A stretch of DNA of 64,000 nucleotides. It comes from Marispirochaeta sp963667435 (GTDB lineage Bacteria > Spirochaetota > Spirochaetia > JC444 > Marispirochaetaceae). How positions within the stretch are numbered: the stretch's first letter is position 1; every line of letters begins with the position of its first letter. The notes below the pieces were generated by a model. The model had not been told where the DNA came from, did not search any database, and saw only the letters and a program-made list of their open reading frames with translations. The DNA is taken from contig OY763414.1 in NCBI GenBank assembly GCA_963667435.1, positions 2,046,001 through 2,110,000 on the forward strand. Direction: 5' to 3'. Shown one piece after another: positions 8,377-17,437 of this stretch. A program made the translations under genes and the position numbers.

Positions 8377-11300
8377 TCATGAATTATTTGTACCCGGAAT
8401 AATTTCCCTGGTTGAATAGACAAGCTCCCGGTACTTTTCAGCAGGCTCACGCCAGGAATAGACATTGCGAATCATGGTTTCCCGGGCTGCGGAGAGTTTC
8501 TCCGGGGTCTCTTCTGTGAAAATGCGGTGAAAACGCTGCATTGCATCATACAGCGCAGGTGCCGAGTAGTCCGAAAACAGAACGCCGTTACCCTGCAGTG
8601 TCCGGCCGCTGCGAACCAGGGAAACTACAGTATCCTTCAATCCTCCGGTAGCCCTGGCACAGACAAAGGCACCGCAGGCAAAGGCCTCAAGCTGACTTAT
8701 ACCGCCGGGTTCATGCATTGAAGGCATAAGAAAAATATCCGCACCCAGAAGAGGAATTCGCACATCCTGATAACCGATACCCACAGAAACCTGACGGGGA
8801 AAGAAGTCTGCCAGCCGGAGCAGTCCGCGGGCAAGTTCGTCACCCCGGTCATCACCGCCGGCAACAGCCCCCCCGATAATGCCCTGGTACCCGAGGGTTG
8901 AAAAAATGCCGTGAGATGCCTCAAGGAGCAGCTGGAAACCCTTCTGCTCAGTCAAGCGGTGAATCATTACACAGAGAGGTGCATCGGGATCAACCTGAAG
9001 TCCGCGGGAAAGCTGCACAAGAAGTTTTATGCGCATCCTCTCCAGGATCTGTCTGCGTCTGCCCGCTCTCATGGTATCAACACTTTCCGGCTGTATAAGC
9101 TCTGGATATTTCTCTTCCAGCTGTTCTTTTAAAAGCAGGTCTTTTGCCACTGCAGCTTTGAAACTTTTCAGATTTCGCTGAATGAAATTGTCTTCCTGCA
9201 TTTTTTCCAGTGCCCGAAGGCGGAAATCGATTCCCACCCCATTGTTTATACCCGTAACATCGTGGAGAATCCGTTCCATGCCGTCAGACCCTATTCTGAT
9301 CTGATCGGCATAGCTTGGCGAAACGGTAACAATTCTATCAGCGGAGCGGATACCGGAGGCCATGCAGTTGATCCTGCCGGAATCCGAAGGATCCTCAAAG
9401 CGCCAGTACTCATGATCCCCCAGATTGAACATCCGGAACAGGTCTGTCCCTTTCTCAAATCTATGATAGGCATCGAAATACTGCCAGCCGCCGTTATGTA
9501 CAATATGAACAAGACTTGCCCTGTCGAAGGGCGATTGTCCTGCATAGCCCGGATCGCTCCTTACAATAGAACAGAATACACCGGTGAATGCATCGTTAGT
9601 GAAGACCGCAAGGGGATCAAGTTCGAAAGTCCGGATAACTTCCGCCGCAGCCCGGGCAAAAGCCGTTCGCCTACGTAAGCGTTCATCACCGGTAATTCCA
9701 AAGTAGAGTCCATCGAAGAATTCATGATGATCAAGAAGATAGTAATGAATACCATCCACCATACCGTGATGGACACCTATCTCATACTCCCTGCTCTGTA
9801 TGTAAAACCGGACAGTTCTTCCGGTGTAGCGGATATTGTAGCGCCGGATGGATTCATCCATCTTTTTGCGTACCTTATCGTCTCCCTGTTTATAAAAAGG
9901 AGTAATTACCACAGTCTCCTCGCCCAGGGAGGCGAGTTCCCGGGGAAGCTCGTAGACAACATTGGCGAGTCCCCCGGATTTGGAAAAGGGATCTGCTTCA
10001 GCAGCCAGAAAAATCAGACTACCTCCGCGGAACGCAGTTTTCAGGGAATCTCCCAGAGCTTTTAATGACGCATCCTTATCCTCAAGCAGACTGTTAATCA
10101 AATACCAGACCGATTCCGCCGCAGGCTGTTTCGCTTCCAACCGGTATAAATTATACATAAAGCGCTTAAGTGCAAGATGCACTGTATCCCGGTATCCTTC
10201 CAGTAGCGGCAGCAGGGTCTTCACCAGGAATTCACGGAATTTTCGATACGATCCGCATCGTGCCTTTAACTCCCTGAAGGCAAAATTTGCCTTGAAGTAT
10301 ACAGCTCCGCTCCCGGAACAGAGGCGGAAGGTTGACTGCTTGAGAACCTCCGGGTATGCAGCAGCTTTTTTGTCCTCATCCGTCTCGGCTACCAGATTCA
10401 GTAGCTTGTACCGGTCGGTATGAGGAATAATCGCCTCTATCCTGCTCTCCCTCAGTTCCCGGCCGGAATACCAGCCGGCAAGACCAGTTACGGTTGAGTA
10501 GACAGGATCAATAATCTGGTAAAATGCATCATCATCAACAGGAAGAGCTGGATCATCAAACTGCAGAAACGCCCGTTCGTCCCGGTCGGCAAAATTAAAG
10601 GCCCCGATAACTCCCCGGCTTCCTGAAAACCGAACGGCTGCCGCCACCATGGTATTGTTGGCCCAGATAAGATGAGCCCGTCCTTTCTGCTGACGGTGAC
10701 TGCCGTACAGCCCGGAATAAAATCCCTGGGTACCCCGGTTTGCCTCCCGTTCAAAATCATTCCAGTTAACATAGATATTATCCAGGTAAACCTTCCAGGA
10801 CTCTCCCTCAGCACTGCCTTCATAATCCAGGATAATCCGGCTTAAGAAACTGGTAAGCATAACCGCCGCTTTGAATCCCCTTGCCCCGAAGGTATTAAGT
10901 GCTCGGCGTTCATCGTGGTTTCCCAGGATTCCCAGGAGTTCCGCCCCGGGGGGAAGAATTGACGGGTAGTGATGCTGATAGATGTGGTAAATCTCCCTGA
11001 CGTCCGTCTTGCCATGAATGATGTTCTCACAGATTTTGAACAGAGCGGAATTGTAGGGAACTGTACCGGTGCGGGAAAGATATTGCTCCCGACCCCAGTA
11101 ACACTCAGCGAGATTTACAAAATATTTCTTTCCCAGACGAAGCAGGAGACGATGGATACGCTGATACAGATAATAGTGGAAAGGTACGGCAATAAGTTCG
11201 GCACAGGCGGAATCATAATAACCGGTGGTAACGTAATGATCATATTCGCGATTGTTATCAATTATCTCTCCCTCCACCAGAGATTCCCGGCTGCGATAAT

Positions 11301-13248
11301 CTCCGTGCAGAAACGGATAGTTATTGCGGCGCATCATAACCGGAACAGCGTGGGAGGAGTCGAAGCGGATACCGTCTATATCGAATTTCTCGATGAGAGT
11401 GCAGACAGAATCAGCGAGCCATTCCCAAACGGCAAACTTACGGTAGTTGAGAAGCTTCCCGTCGTTCCAGCTTCCGTAACGTCCGTCCGTTGATGCCCGG
11501 ACAATTAGGTTTCCCTGACTGTCGTAGCAGCGGACAGCCATTTCCTCAGGAAGCTCATCGGACCGCCGGTTGATATGAGGAATAACATCCACAACTATTT
11601 TAATATCCAGTCGGTGGGCTTCTTTAACCAGGGCAAGAAAGCCCTCCTCCCCGCCCAGCGCCGGCTCAAGGGCGGTTAGGCTCATAGGCGCAAAGGGCGA
11701 TGGAGACCGGGCTTCTGCCGCCCAATCTTCCCGGTTGCTGCCTCGCTTCTGTATACCCAGGACATACAGGGCACTGATGGAATAACGGGACTTTATATCT
11801 TCCAGATGAGCCTTGATATCATAAAAAGTTCCGGTGCGAATTATCTGACCTGACTCGTTGAACACCATGCCGGGATTTTCCGACCCCCAGTAGAGCCTTG
11901 TATGCCCGTGAATATCCGGAAATATTTCCAGAACCAGCTCACCGTCAAGACCTGGCTGCACATTCAGGCGTCCACCGCTGCCGTCTACCCAGCGGGATCC
12001 GTTCTTAAGCTTCCGATAAACCACCCAGTCATAACTTCCAAGGGTACGAAAAATCCTTGAAGCTTCCCATTTCCCGTTTTCCGGGGAATACTGAAGGATG
12101 ATATCGGTGTAATCGAGATCTCCATGGACAAAGAGCTTCTCTGCTGAACGGTCTCCGTATATTCTCAGAAAGTATCCCGTTCTGCTGGAGGGTAAATCAA
12201 AACTGAAGGTATGACTTGTCCCTGCATCAAGGGTAATAAAACTGGTCGCCAGTGGAGCATCAAATTCCTTGGGAGCAAAAACACGTTCCAGGAGAATGTT
12301 CGCCCGGTTCCTTATTTCATGTATATCGTGTCCGGAAGCTGCGACAAGCAGCCTCACAACCTCCCTCAATGAGGCGCGGTCGTCATGAGTCTTAAAGCGT
12401 CTTGCCAGTTTTTCCAGTTCATCCAGCGCGGCTCTGCACTGATCATAATTAAACAACCCGGACTCTCCCGGGAGCCTGGCATCCAACTGTTCGAGAAGCG
12501 ATTCCCGCTGCCGGGGAGAGAAGGGCCGGGACTTTCCGGCGATGGGAGTTGCAGGGGAGTAGAAAACTCCTGCCCGGCTGATAACCCGGTCAAGAAGCTG
12601 ATTTAGCTCTGATTCCTGTTCCCGGGTAAAGGGATCCGTATGGGAGTAGCCGGTTTCGATAGCCCGTTCCTCAATCCTGAGCAGAGTAAGAAACATGTTA
12701 TAGGTATCATCCAGCCCTTCAGACAGATCGGCAGAAACACTGTCGGTAAGATTGAAACCAAGATAAATAGTGGGCTGCTCCTTTTCGGGCGGCCCGGCAT
12801 CAACCCAGCAGAGCAGAGAAGTATCTGAAGAAATATGAAAAATAGTAGGACTGGCCGGCCTCTCCCGGATGAAGACAAAGCGACGGCCGGAAAGGAGAGT
12901 TTTATCAATATCACCCAGAGCACGGTGAACAAGGATCAAACCATCGAGTAACCGGTCTGCAAGCCGGCCCTGACTGACAACCCTGCGCTTGCCTGAAGGC
13001 TCATTCTCCGCAGCTGCTGCAAGAATCTGGTCCCGGAGAGGAATAAGCAAAGATGCGGAGTCCTTTGGATCCTCCCCTGGTTGAAACGCCTTGATACTGT
13101 TGAGATCAGGGTAGAACGGGAACCCCCGGGACTGGCGGAGAGACTCATCTATTTCATGCTGAATGTCCCTTGAGCTAAACAGTTTCCGGTCCTCATCACG
13201 GCAACGAATCAAAGCAGAAGGAAAATATACCGAATGGTTCCAGCTCAT
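8377..13248 (-). CDS. Fused GH13 alpha-amylase-family / GT5 glycogen synthase-family protein
   Basis: About 1623 residues. Residues 1-330 are alpha-helical with no recognised domain, and 335-460 look like a beta-rich accessory domain. A GH13 barrel spans about 475-850: region I VVDVIPH, region II GIRFDSSHA (nucleophile Asp near 630), region III NLAECYW (acid/base Glu near 715) and region IV GNHDERR (Asp near 779). A glycogen/starch synthase domain starts near 1078 with the ADP-glucose-binding KSGGL near 1090 and ends with MHEPGGISQLEAFACG. All key residues look intact, so it may both build and remodel alpha-glucan. ATG 13248 has AAGGGG six bases upstream; GTG 13254 lies within that site. No glgC, glgB or glgP is adjacent. 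Confidence 0.88.
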   Translation of the reverse strand: MSWNHSVYFPSALIRCRDEDRKLFSSRDIQHEIDESLRQSRGFPFYPDLNSIKAFQPGEDPKDSASLLIPLRDQILAAAAENEPSGKRRVVSQGRLADRLLDGLILVHRALGDIDKTLLSGRRFVFIRERPASPTIFHISSDTSLLCWVDAGPPEKEQPTIYLGFNLTDSVSADLSEGLDDTYNMFLTLLRIEERAIETGYSHTDPFTREQESELNQLLDRVISRAGVFYSPATPIAGKSRPFSPRQRESLLEQLDARLPGESGLFNYDQCRAALDELEKLARRFKTHDDRASLREVVRLLVAASGHDIHEIRNRANILLERVFAPKEFDAPLATSFITLDAGTSHTFSFDLPSSRTGYFLRIYGDRSAEKLFVHGDLDYTDIILQYSPENGKWEASRIFRTLGSYDWVVYRKLKNGSRWVDGSGGRLNVQPGLDGELVLEIFPDIHGHTRLYWGSENPGMVFNESGQIIRTGTFYDIKAHLEDIKSRYSISALYVLGIQKRGSNREDWAAEARSPSPFAPMSLTALEPALGGEEGFLALVKEAHRLDIKIVVDVIPHINRRSDELPEEMAVRCYDSQGNLIVRASTDGRYGSWNDGKLLNYRKFAVWEWLADSVCTLIEKFDIDGIRFDSSHAVPVMMRRNNYPFLHGDYRSRESLVEGEIIDNNREYDHYVTTGYYDSACAELIAVPFHYYLYQRIHRLLLRLGKKYFVNLAECYWGREQYLSRTGTVPYNSALFKICENIIHGKTDVREIYHIYQHHYPSILPPGAELLGILGNHDERRALNTFGARGFKAAVMLTSFLSRIILDYEGSAEGESWKVYLDNIYVNWNDFEREANRGTQGFYSGLYGSHRQQKGRAHLIWANNTMVAAAVRFSGSRGVIGAFNFADRDERAFLQFDDPALPVDDDAFYQIIDPVYSTVTGLAGWYSGRELRESRIEAIIPHTDRYKLLNLVAETDEDKKAAAYPEVLKQSTFRLCSGSGAVYFKANFAFRELKARCGSYRKFREFLVKTLLPLLEGYRDTVHLALKRFMYNLYRLEAKQPAAESVWYLINSLLEDKDASLKALGDSLKTAFRGGSLIFLAAEADPFSKSGGLANVVYELPRELASLGEETVVITPFYKQGDDKVRKKMDESIRRYNIRYTGRTVRFYIQSREYEIGVHHGMVDGIHYYLLDHHEFFDGLYFGITGDERLRRRTAFARAAAEVIRTFELDPLAVFTNDAFTGVFCSIVRSDPGYAGQSPFDRASLVHIVHNGGWQYFDAYHRFEKGTDLFRMFNLGDHEYWRFEDPSDSGRINCMASGIRSADRIVTVSPSYADQIRIGSDGMERILHDVTGINNGVGIDFRLRALEKMQEDNFIQRNLKSFKAAVAKDLLLKEQLEEKYPELIQPESVDTMRAGRRRQILERMRIKLLVQLSRGLQVDPDAPLCVMIHRLTEQKGFQLLLEASHGIFSTLGYQGIIGGAVAGGDDRGDELARGLLRLADFFPRQVSVGIGYQDVRIPLLGADIFLMPSMHEPGGISQLEAFACGAFVCARATGGLKDTVVSLVRSGRTLQGNGVLFSDYSAPALYDAMQRFHRIFTEETPEKLSAARETMIRNVYSWREPAEKYRELVYSTREIIPGTNNS

Positions 13249-13295
13249 AGGCACCCCTTTAATTCATATTATCAGCAGCCGGGGGAACAGGCAAT

Positions 13296-13323
13296 TTGAA
13301 TATGCGAATATTCAGTGTATACT
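13296..13323 (+). promoter_or_regulatory. Promoter and candidate operator of the PP2C gene, leaderless type
   Basis: TTGAAT (13296-13301), a 16-base spacer and TATACT (13318-13323) end seven bases before ATG 13331. A perfect inverted repeat, TGAATAT (13297-13303) and ATATTCA (13308-13314) around GCGA, lies across the -35 and spacer, where a repressor would block polymerase. No ribosome binding site is present. Confidence 0.55.
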
Positions 13324-13330
13324 TCCGTTC

Positions 13331-14509
13331 ATGGAAAGTTCCCGGGAGATTACCGACCTGAAAAGTAGATTTCCGGAAAAAATGCTGGGCCACATTACCG
13401 AATGCATTGACCCTTTCGGCAACGGAACAACTCTGAGCAGTGCACTCGATTTCTTCAACGATAATCAGGAATACACAGCATGGCCGGTGGAGACTGAAAA
13501 CGGCTCATTGGGAATCCTGCAGCGGGACATTCTTATTGAAAAAGGAAAATCAACCCTGGAGAAAATCCGCAACAGAAAGGCGGCGGAGTATTCTTTTCCC
13601 ATAAAAACTACCCACGACGCCCGGGACAACTGCCAGGCTGTAGCTGCCGAAATAGTCCAGAACGAAACTCCAGCGAACCTGCTGGTGATATACAGTGCAG
13701 GCAGATTCATGGGGATACTACCCGCAGGCAGACTTCTGAAACATGCAGCCCATCTGAGAAGCCGTGAAGTGGGCTATGCCAGAGAAATTCAGGAATTTCT
13801 CCTTAACCGGTCACAGCCGGAACATCATAGCTTCACCTATTGCTATCTGCTGAAACAGTCAAATGATATCGGGGGAGATTTTTACCAGGCCATCAAACTG
13901 GGAAACAGAACACTCCTCGCCTCTTTTGATGTAAGCGGCAAAAACGTTTCCGCCTCACTTGCGACATCCATGATAAGCGCCATCCTGGCCACCCTGGAAG
14001 AAATACAGGAGCAGCAACACAGCCCGTCGGAACTTCTGGTACTTCTCAATAATATTCTCTGCAGAATCACACCCCTGGATCTGTTTGTTGCTGGTTTATT
14101 CTATTTTATAAATCCCGACAGCAGTGAGATAGAGATTTTTAATTTCGGATATTCAAAGATGTTTATTGTTGCGCCGGGAGAAAACGAAACCTGGAAGATT
14201 GCAGCAGCAGAGCCGCAGCTGCCGCCTCTGGGTATTGATTCTATCCACACCCCGGCTGTGGTGGAAAAAGGCAGACTTTCTCTTTCACGCAGAAACAAAT
14301 TGACTCTGATTAGCTGGTCCGACGGGCTTGAGGATCTTCAGAATCCTTCGGGTCAGAAATTCGGAGAAAAACGAATCGAAGATTTTGTGAGAAAAAACTA
14401 CAGCCTTACTCCGGAAAGATTCATTGCTGCATTGGAGGAAACAATTGAAGAGTTCCGCCGCAATGCACCCAGGCCGGATGACATTACAGCTCTCTGTGTG
14501 AAGTTTTAG
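13331..14509 (+). CDS. SpoIIE-type PP2C serine phosphatase
   Basis: 392 residues from ATG 13331. The first half (about 1-150) has no clear domain. The C-terminal half is a SpoIIE/PPM phosphatase: NDIGGDFYQ near residue 177 and SFDVSGKNVSASLA near 198 carry the first metal-binding Asp residues, SWSDGLED near 327 the next, and RPDDITAL the last near the C-terminus. Such enzymes dephosphorylate STAS-domain anti-anti-sigma proteins in partner switching. The open frame extends upstream to 13163 within the divergent neighbour's coding region, but the promoter layout supports 13331. It is a single gene between divergent and convergent neighbours. Confidence 0.85.
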   Translation: MESSREITDLKSRFPEKMLGHITECIDPFGNGTTLSSALDFFNDNQEYTAWPVETENGSLGILQRDILIEKGKSTLEKIRNRKAAEYSFPIKTTHDARDNCQAVAAEIVQNETPANLLVIYSAGRFMGILPAGRLLKHAAHLRSREVGYAREIQEFLLNRSQPEHHSFTYCYLLKQSNDIGGDFYQAIKLGNRTLLASFDVSGKNVSASLATSMISAILATLEEIQEQQHSPSELLVLLNNILCRITPLDLFVAGLFYFINPDSSEIEIFNFGYSKMFIVAPGENETWKIAAAEPQLPPLGIDSIHTPAVVEKGRLSLSRRNKLTLISWSDGLEDLQNPSGQKFGEKRIEDFVRKNYSLTPERFIAALEETIEEFRRNAPRPDDITALCVKF

Positions 14510-14521
14510 CCTGTACCAGGG

Positions 14522-14562
14522 ATACCCGGCAACCGCCGTGTGAACTTACGGCTGTCGGGTAT
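14522..14562. repeat. Hairpin between convergent genes
   Basis: ATACCCGGCA (14522-14531) pairs with TGTCGGGTAT (14553-14562) with one wobble, and GCCGT/ACGGC extends the stem inside. It sits 13 bases after the phosphatase stop. There is no T-run, so terminator activity is unproven. Confidence 0.4.
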
Positions 14563-14569
14563 TCAGGAT

Positions 14570-14764
14570 CTATTCTTCTTCATCCCCGGCATCATCTTCA
14601 CTATCCTCTCCAGGAACGTAAAACAGATCCTTTAGGGTATCTTCGTCGGCAATCTGTCCGCCGTCGCCCTCACCCTCTTTCTTTTTTAACTTTTTTTCTT
14701 CTTTTTTCTTTTTCTTTTCAAGTTCACGCCGTCTTTTTTCGTAACTGAACTGATTTCTGCCCAC
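14570..14764 (-). CDS. Small Lys/Glu-rich protein of unknown function
   Basis: 64 residues starting at a GTG at 14764 with a very good ribosome site (AAGGAGG four bases upstream), which is the main reason to believe it. Residues 8-32 are almost entirely Lys, Arg and Glu and should form a charged helix; the C-terminus is highly acidic (EDSEDDAGDEEE). There is no membrane segment or Cys. It is downstream of, and on the same strand as, the RRM RNA-binding protein, but a terminator lies between them. The basic helix suggests nucleic acid or ribosome contact; that is only a guess. Confidence 0.6.
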   Translation of the reverse strand: MGRNQFSYEKRRRELEKKKKKEEKKLKKKEGEGDGGQIADEDTLKDLFYVPGEDSEDDAGDEEE

Positions 14765-14831
14765 TCTACCTCCTTCTCTTACTGTTCCTTTCTACTGTGC
14801 AGACAATAATTCGAATATGTACTGGTGAAAG

Positions 14832-14863
14832 GAAAAAAGAAAAGCCAGGCTTTACGGCCTGGC
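14832..14863 (-). terminator. Intrinsic terminator of the RRM protein gene
   Basis: On the minus strand GCCAGGC and GCCTGGC (14863-14844) form a 7-base stem with a 6-base loop, followed by a T-rich run TTTTCTTTTTT (14843-14833). It lies about 20 bases after the stop codon. Confidence 0.85.
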
Positions 14864-14883
14864 CCTAACTGTCAACGTTCGGT

Positions 14884-15159
14884 TTAGTACTGAAACCGCC
14901 GTTCCCGGGGTTTCCTGTCGTGTGCCTCGCTTACCCGAAGCTCTCTGCCGTCAAGTTCCTGACCGTTCAAAGCGGAAATTGCAGCTTCCGCTGCATCATC
15001 TTCTTCCATCTCAACAAAGCCGAAGCCTTTTGAACGATCGGTGTAACGGTCGGTGATGATTTTTGCACTCAGAACCGCACCATACTGTGCGAAAGCCTGA
15101 TTCAGCTGATCATCGGTGGTGGAGTAATTCAGATTACCCACATAGATTTTTTTTGCCAT
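14884..15159 (-). CDS. RRM-domain RNA-binding protein
   Basis: 91 residues, essentially one RNA recognition motif. RNP2 is IYVGNL at residues 5-10 and RNP1 is KGFGFVEM near 43-50, both with the aromatic residues that stack on RNA bases. A short basic tail rich in Arg follows. Such small RRM proteins occur in cyanobacteria, spirochaetes and other bacteria, often with cold-linked expression. I chose ATG 15159, which has AGGAG seven bases upstream, over an earlier ATG at 15177. The 253-base upstream gap (15160-15412) has no other gene I can support and could contain a long regulated leader. Confidence 0.9.
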   Translation of the reverse strand: MAKKIYVGNLNYSTTDDQLNQAFAQYGAVLSAKIITDRYTDRSKGFGFVEMEEDDAAEAAISALNGQELDGRELRVSEAHDRKPRERRFQY

Positions 15160-15412
15160 GATTCTACTCCTGTGCACCTGTTCTACAGGTAAACCTTAAT
15201 TTATGTAACTTTGTGTTCCTTGCGGATAAAGACCAGTACCAGAAAAAAGGAAGGTGCAATCGAGAGAAGCGCCATAGCGAGAACAGAAGGCCGATAAGCA
15301 GTCTAGGACCTTTTAGAGAACCAGTATAGTACAAAGAACAACGGCTTTCGTTCATGCCGTCATATGGGTTACCCGTTTATCCTAGCAGAGATAGGTGGTG
15401 ACGTCAAGCAGA

Positions 15413-16351
15413 TTAATCTTTCCTGCGCCAGAGCAACCCAAGGAGCGCCCTGGAGGGGTCAGACTCGGGGAAATCCTGACCTTTCAGAATTTCTTTCATC
15501 AGTACAATGCCGGGAATACGTTCTTCCACCTGTTCTCTGAGCCAGTTCTCCGGGGCATCCGGTGCATTGAGAAGCGTCATGAAAACACCTCCCGGAGCAA
15601 GCCATTTTCCCGCCCTGCTCAGCAGTTTCGGATAATCCCGATCATACTGAAAACTGCGCCCTTGCCTTGAGGGAGGATCAGCAATTATCAGGTCAAAAAT
15701 ACCCAGACGATCAACCCGGGAGAATGATTTCATAATATCCAGGGCGTGGTATGAAATCCGGCATGGAGGGACATCGCCGAAATTCAGCTGGTGATTCTCC
15801 CTGCCCCGGCTCAGAACAGGCCGCTTCATATCAATATTCACTACTTCCTTTGCCCGCCCCGCTGCTGCAACAACCGAGAAGCCGCAGGTATATGCAAACA
15901 GGTTCAAAACCCTTGCATTCGCAGCACTCTCTCTTACCCAGCTTCTGGCGGTATGGGTATCAAAGAAAAACCCCGGATTCTGACCGCGGAGGGGTTCCAC
16001 TGCGTAGATCAGCGCATCTTCACTGAAGGTAATTTTTTCCGGGACCGGATTTCCGGCGACGGCAACAATTTCAGCCCCACGGGAACTGCGCTCCTGAAGG
16101 AGGGCGGAACAGATATCATGCTGCGCACGGATTTCGAGCAGTAGTCTGTTCAGCATTTCAGATAATTCTGTTATGACAATCTGCGGTAAGGGCCGGTACA
16201 CTACAATAAAAAGAAGCGAACCGAAAACATCGGCGGAAAAATCCTCCAGTCCCGGAGCGGCTCCTCCGCGACCGTGCAGGATGCGTCCGCTGAAGCCGGG
16301 TAGTTTAATACCAAGATATTTCTGAATGTGCCCGTAAAGAAGTGAAACCAC
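15413..16351 (-). CDS. RlmI-like class I SAM-dependent methyltransferase
   Basis: 312 residues with a class I methyltransferase fold in the C-terminal two thirds. The SAM-binding motif I is LNLFAYTCGFSVVAAAGRA near residue 146, preceded by the FFDTHTARSWVRE stretch typical of the RlmI/Methyltrans_SAM group. Motif IV is LIADPPS near 219, where Pro-Pro replaces the NPPY of N-methyltransferases, as in RNA m5C enzymes. The family methylates 23S rRNA cytosine or related targets; an N-terminal PUA domain is not obvious here. The start is GTG 16351 with a promoter-like element ending five bases upstream and no Shine-Dalgarno. Confidence 0.8.
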   Translation of the reverse strand: MVSLLYGHIQKYLGIKLPGFSGRILHGRGGAAPGLEDFSADVFGSLLFIVVYRPLPQIVITELSEMLNRLLLEIRAQHDICSALLQERSSRGAEIVAVAGNPVPEKITFSEDALIYAVEPLRGQNPGFFFDTHTARSWVRESAANARVLNLFAYTCGFSVVAAAGRAKEVVNIDMKRPVLSRGRENHQLNFGDVPPCRISYHALDIMKSFSRVDRLGIFDLIIADPPSRQGRSFQYDRDYPKLLSRAGKWLAPGGVFMTLLNAPDAPENWLREQVEERIPGIVLMKEILKGQDFPESDPSRALLGLLWRRKD

Positions 16352-16356
16352 GGCGC

Positions 16357-16386
16357 ATGCTATCGGTACAGGCAGGGAATGGTCAA
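16357..16386 (-). promoter_or_regulatory. Promoter of the methyltransferase gene, leaderless type
   Basis: On the minus strand TTGACC (16386-16381), an 18-base spacer and TAGCAT (16362-16357) end five bases before the GTG at 16351. No ribosome binding site lies between. Confidence 0.45.
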
Positions 16387-16457
16387 GTCCGCCACTTCCT
16401 ATTCAGCCCTTTCAATTGTAGACTGTCATCAACCTGCCCCCGGAAAAGGAGATGTTC

Positions 16458-17429
16458 ATGGCATTTTACGATCTGCCCCTGGAGGAACTGAAAACCTACA
16501 ATCCAAGCGTCAGCGAACCAGAAGACTTTGATCTTTTCTGGTCGAAAACGCTCTCGGAAAGCCGCAGCTTTCCCTTGGAACCCCGCTTTGAGAAAAAAGA
16601 GTTCGGCCTGACACAGGTGGATACCTACGATGTCACTTTCAGGGGATTTGCGGGGCAGGATATAAAAGCCTGGTTTCTGCTGCCCGCGGGGGTAAAGGGG
16701 CCGGTTCCCGGAGTAGTGCAGTATATCGGCTACGGCGGTGGTCGGGGATTTGCAACCGACTGGCTGGGCTGGCCTGCCGCCGGGTACGGATGCCTTGTAA
16801 TGGATACCCGGGGTCAGGGATCAAAATGGAGACGGGGAGATACTCCGGATCCGGAACTCTCCGGAGGTAACCCGCAATATCCTGGATTCATGACCCGGGG
16901 TGTTCTGCAGCCGGAGAACTATTATTACCGCCGGCTTATTACAGATGCTGTGCGTGCAATCGAAACCATCCGCAGTCACCGGATGATTGACGGTGACAAA
17001 ATCGCCCTTACCGGCATCAGTCAGGGAGGAGGCTTAACCATTGCAGCTTCCGCACTGGACGGAAAGGTTTTCGCTGCCATGCCGGATGTTCCCTTTCTCT
17101 GCCATTTCCGCCGGGCCTGCACCATAACAGACTTGCTTCCCTACAAGGAGATCGCCGAATTCTGTCATACCCACAGGGACAGAGAAGATGACGTTTTCCG
17201 TACACTGAACTATTTTGACAATGTTCATTTTGCCAAACGGGCAAAAATACCAGCGCTGTTCTCAACAGCTCAAATGGACCAGATATGCCCGCCGTCGACA
17301 GTGTACGCCGCCTACAACCGCTGGCAGGGAGAAAAAGAGATTCGCACATACACCTTCAACGGCCATGAAGGAGGCGAAAGCTATCAGTTTCTTGAACAGC
17401 TCTCCTTTCTGAACCGCCTGCCGGGTTGA
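16458..17429 (+). CDS. Acetyl xylan esterase / cephalosporin C deacetylase family (AXE1)
   Basis: 323 residues, an alpha/beta hydrolase of carbohydrate esterase family 7 type. It begins with the characteristic FYDLPLEELKTY, and has GYGGGRG at the oxyanion region (about 92-98), the nucleophile Ser in GISQGG near residue 187, catalytic Asp in AQMDQICPP near 273 and His in NGHEGG near 302. Family members remove acetyl groups from xylo-oligosaccharides and small sugars, usually inside the cell, and no signal peptide is present here. ATG 16458 is preferred to 16452 because AAGGAG lies six bases upstream. It is the first gene of a run of five closely spaced genes. Confidence 0.9.
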   Translation: MAFYDLPLEELKTYNPSVSEPEDFDLFWSKTLSESRSFPLEPRFEKKEFGLTQVDTYDVTFRGFAGQDIKAWFLLPAGVKGPVPGVVQYIGYGGGRGFATDWLGWPAAGYGCLVMDTRGQGSKWRRGDTPDPELSGGNPQYPGFMTRGVLQPENYYYRRLITDAVRAIETIRSHRMIDGDKIALTGISQGGGLTIAASALDGKVFAAMPDVPFLCHFRRACTITDLLPYKEIAEFCHTHRDREDDVFRTLNYFDNVHFAKRAKIPALFSTAQMDQICPPSTVYAAYNRWQGEKEIRTYTFNGHEGGESYQFLEQLSFLNRLPG

Positions 17430-17437
17430 GTTGAATC

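Noticed and set aside
10969..11493. 174-residue plus-strand frame
   Set aside because: Antisense to the GH13 catalytic domain, with no ribosome site.
15164..15355. 63-residue minus-strand frame upstream of the RRM gene
   Set aside because: Odd composition and no ribosome site; more likely part of the leader or spacer.
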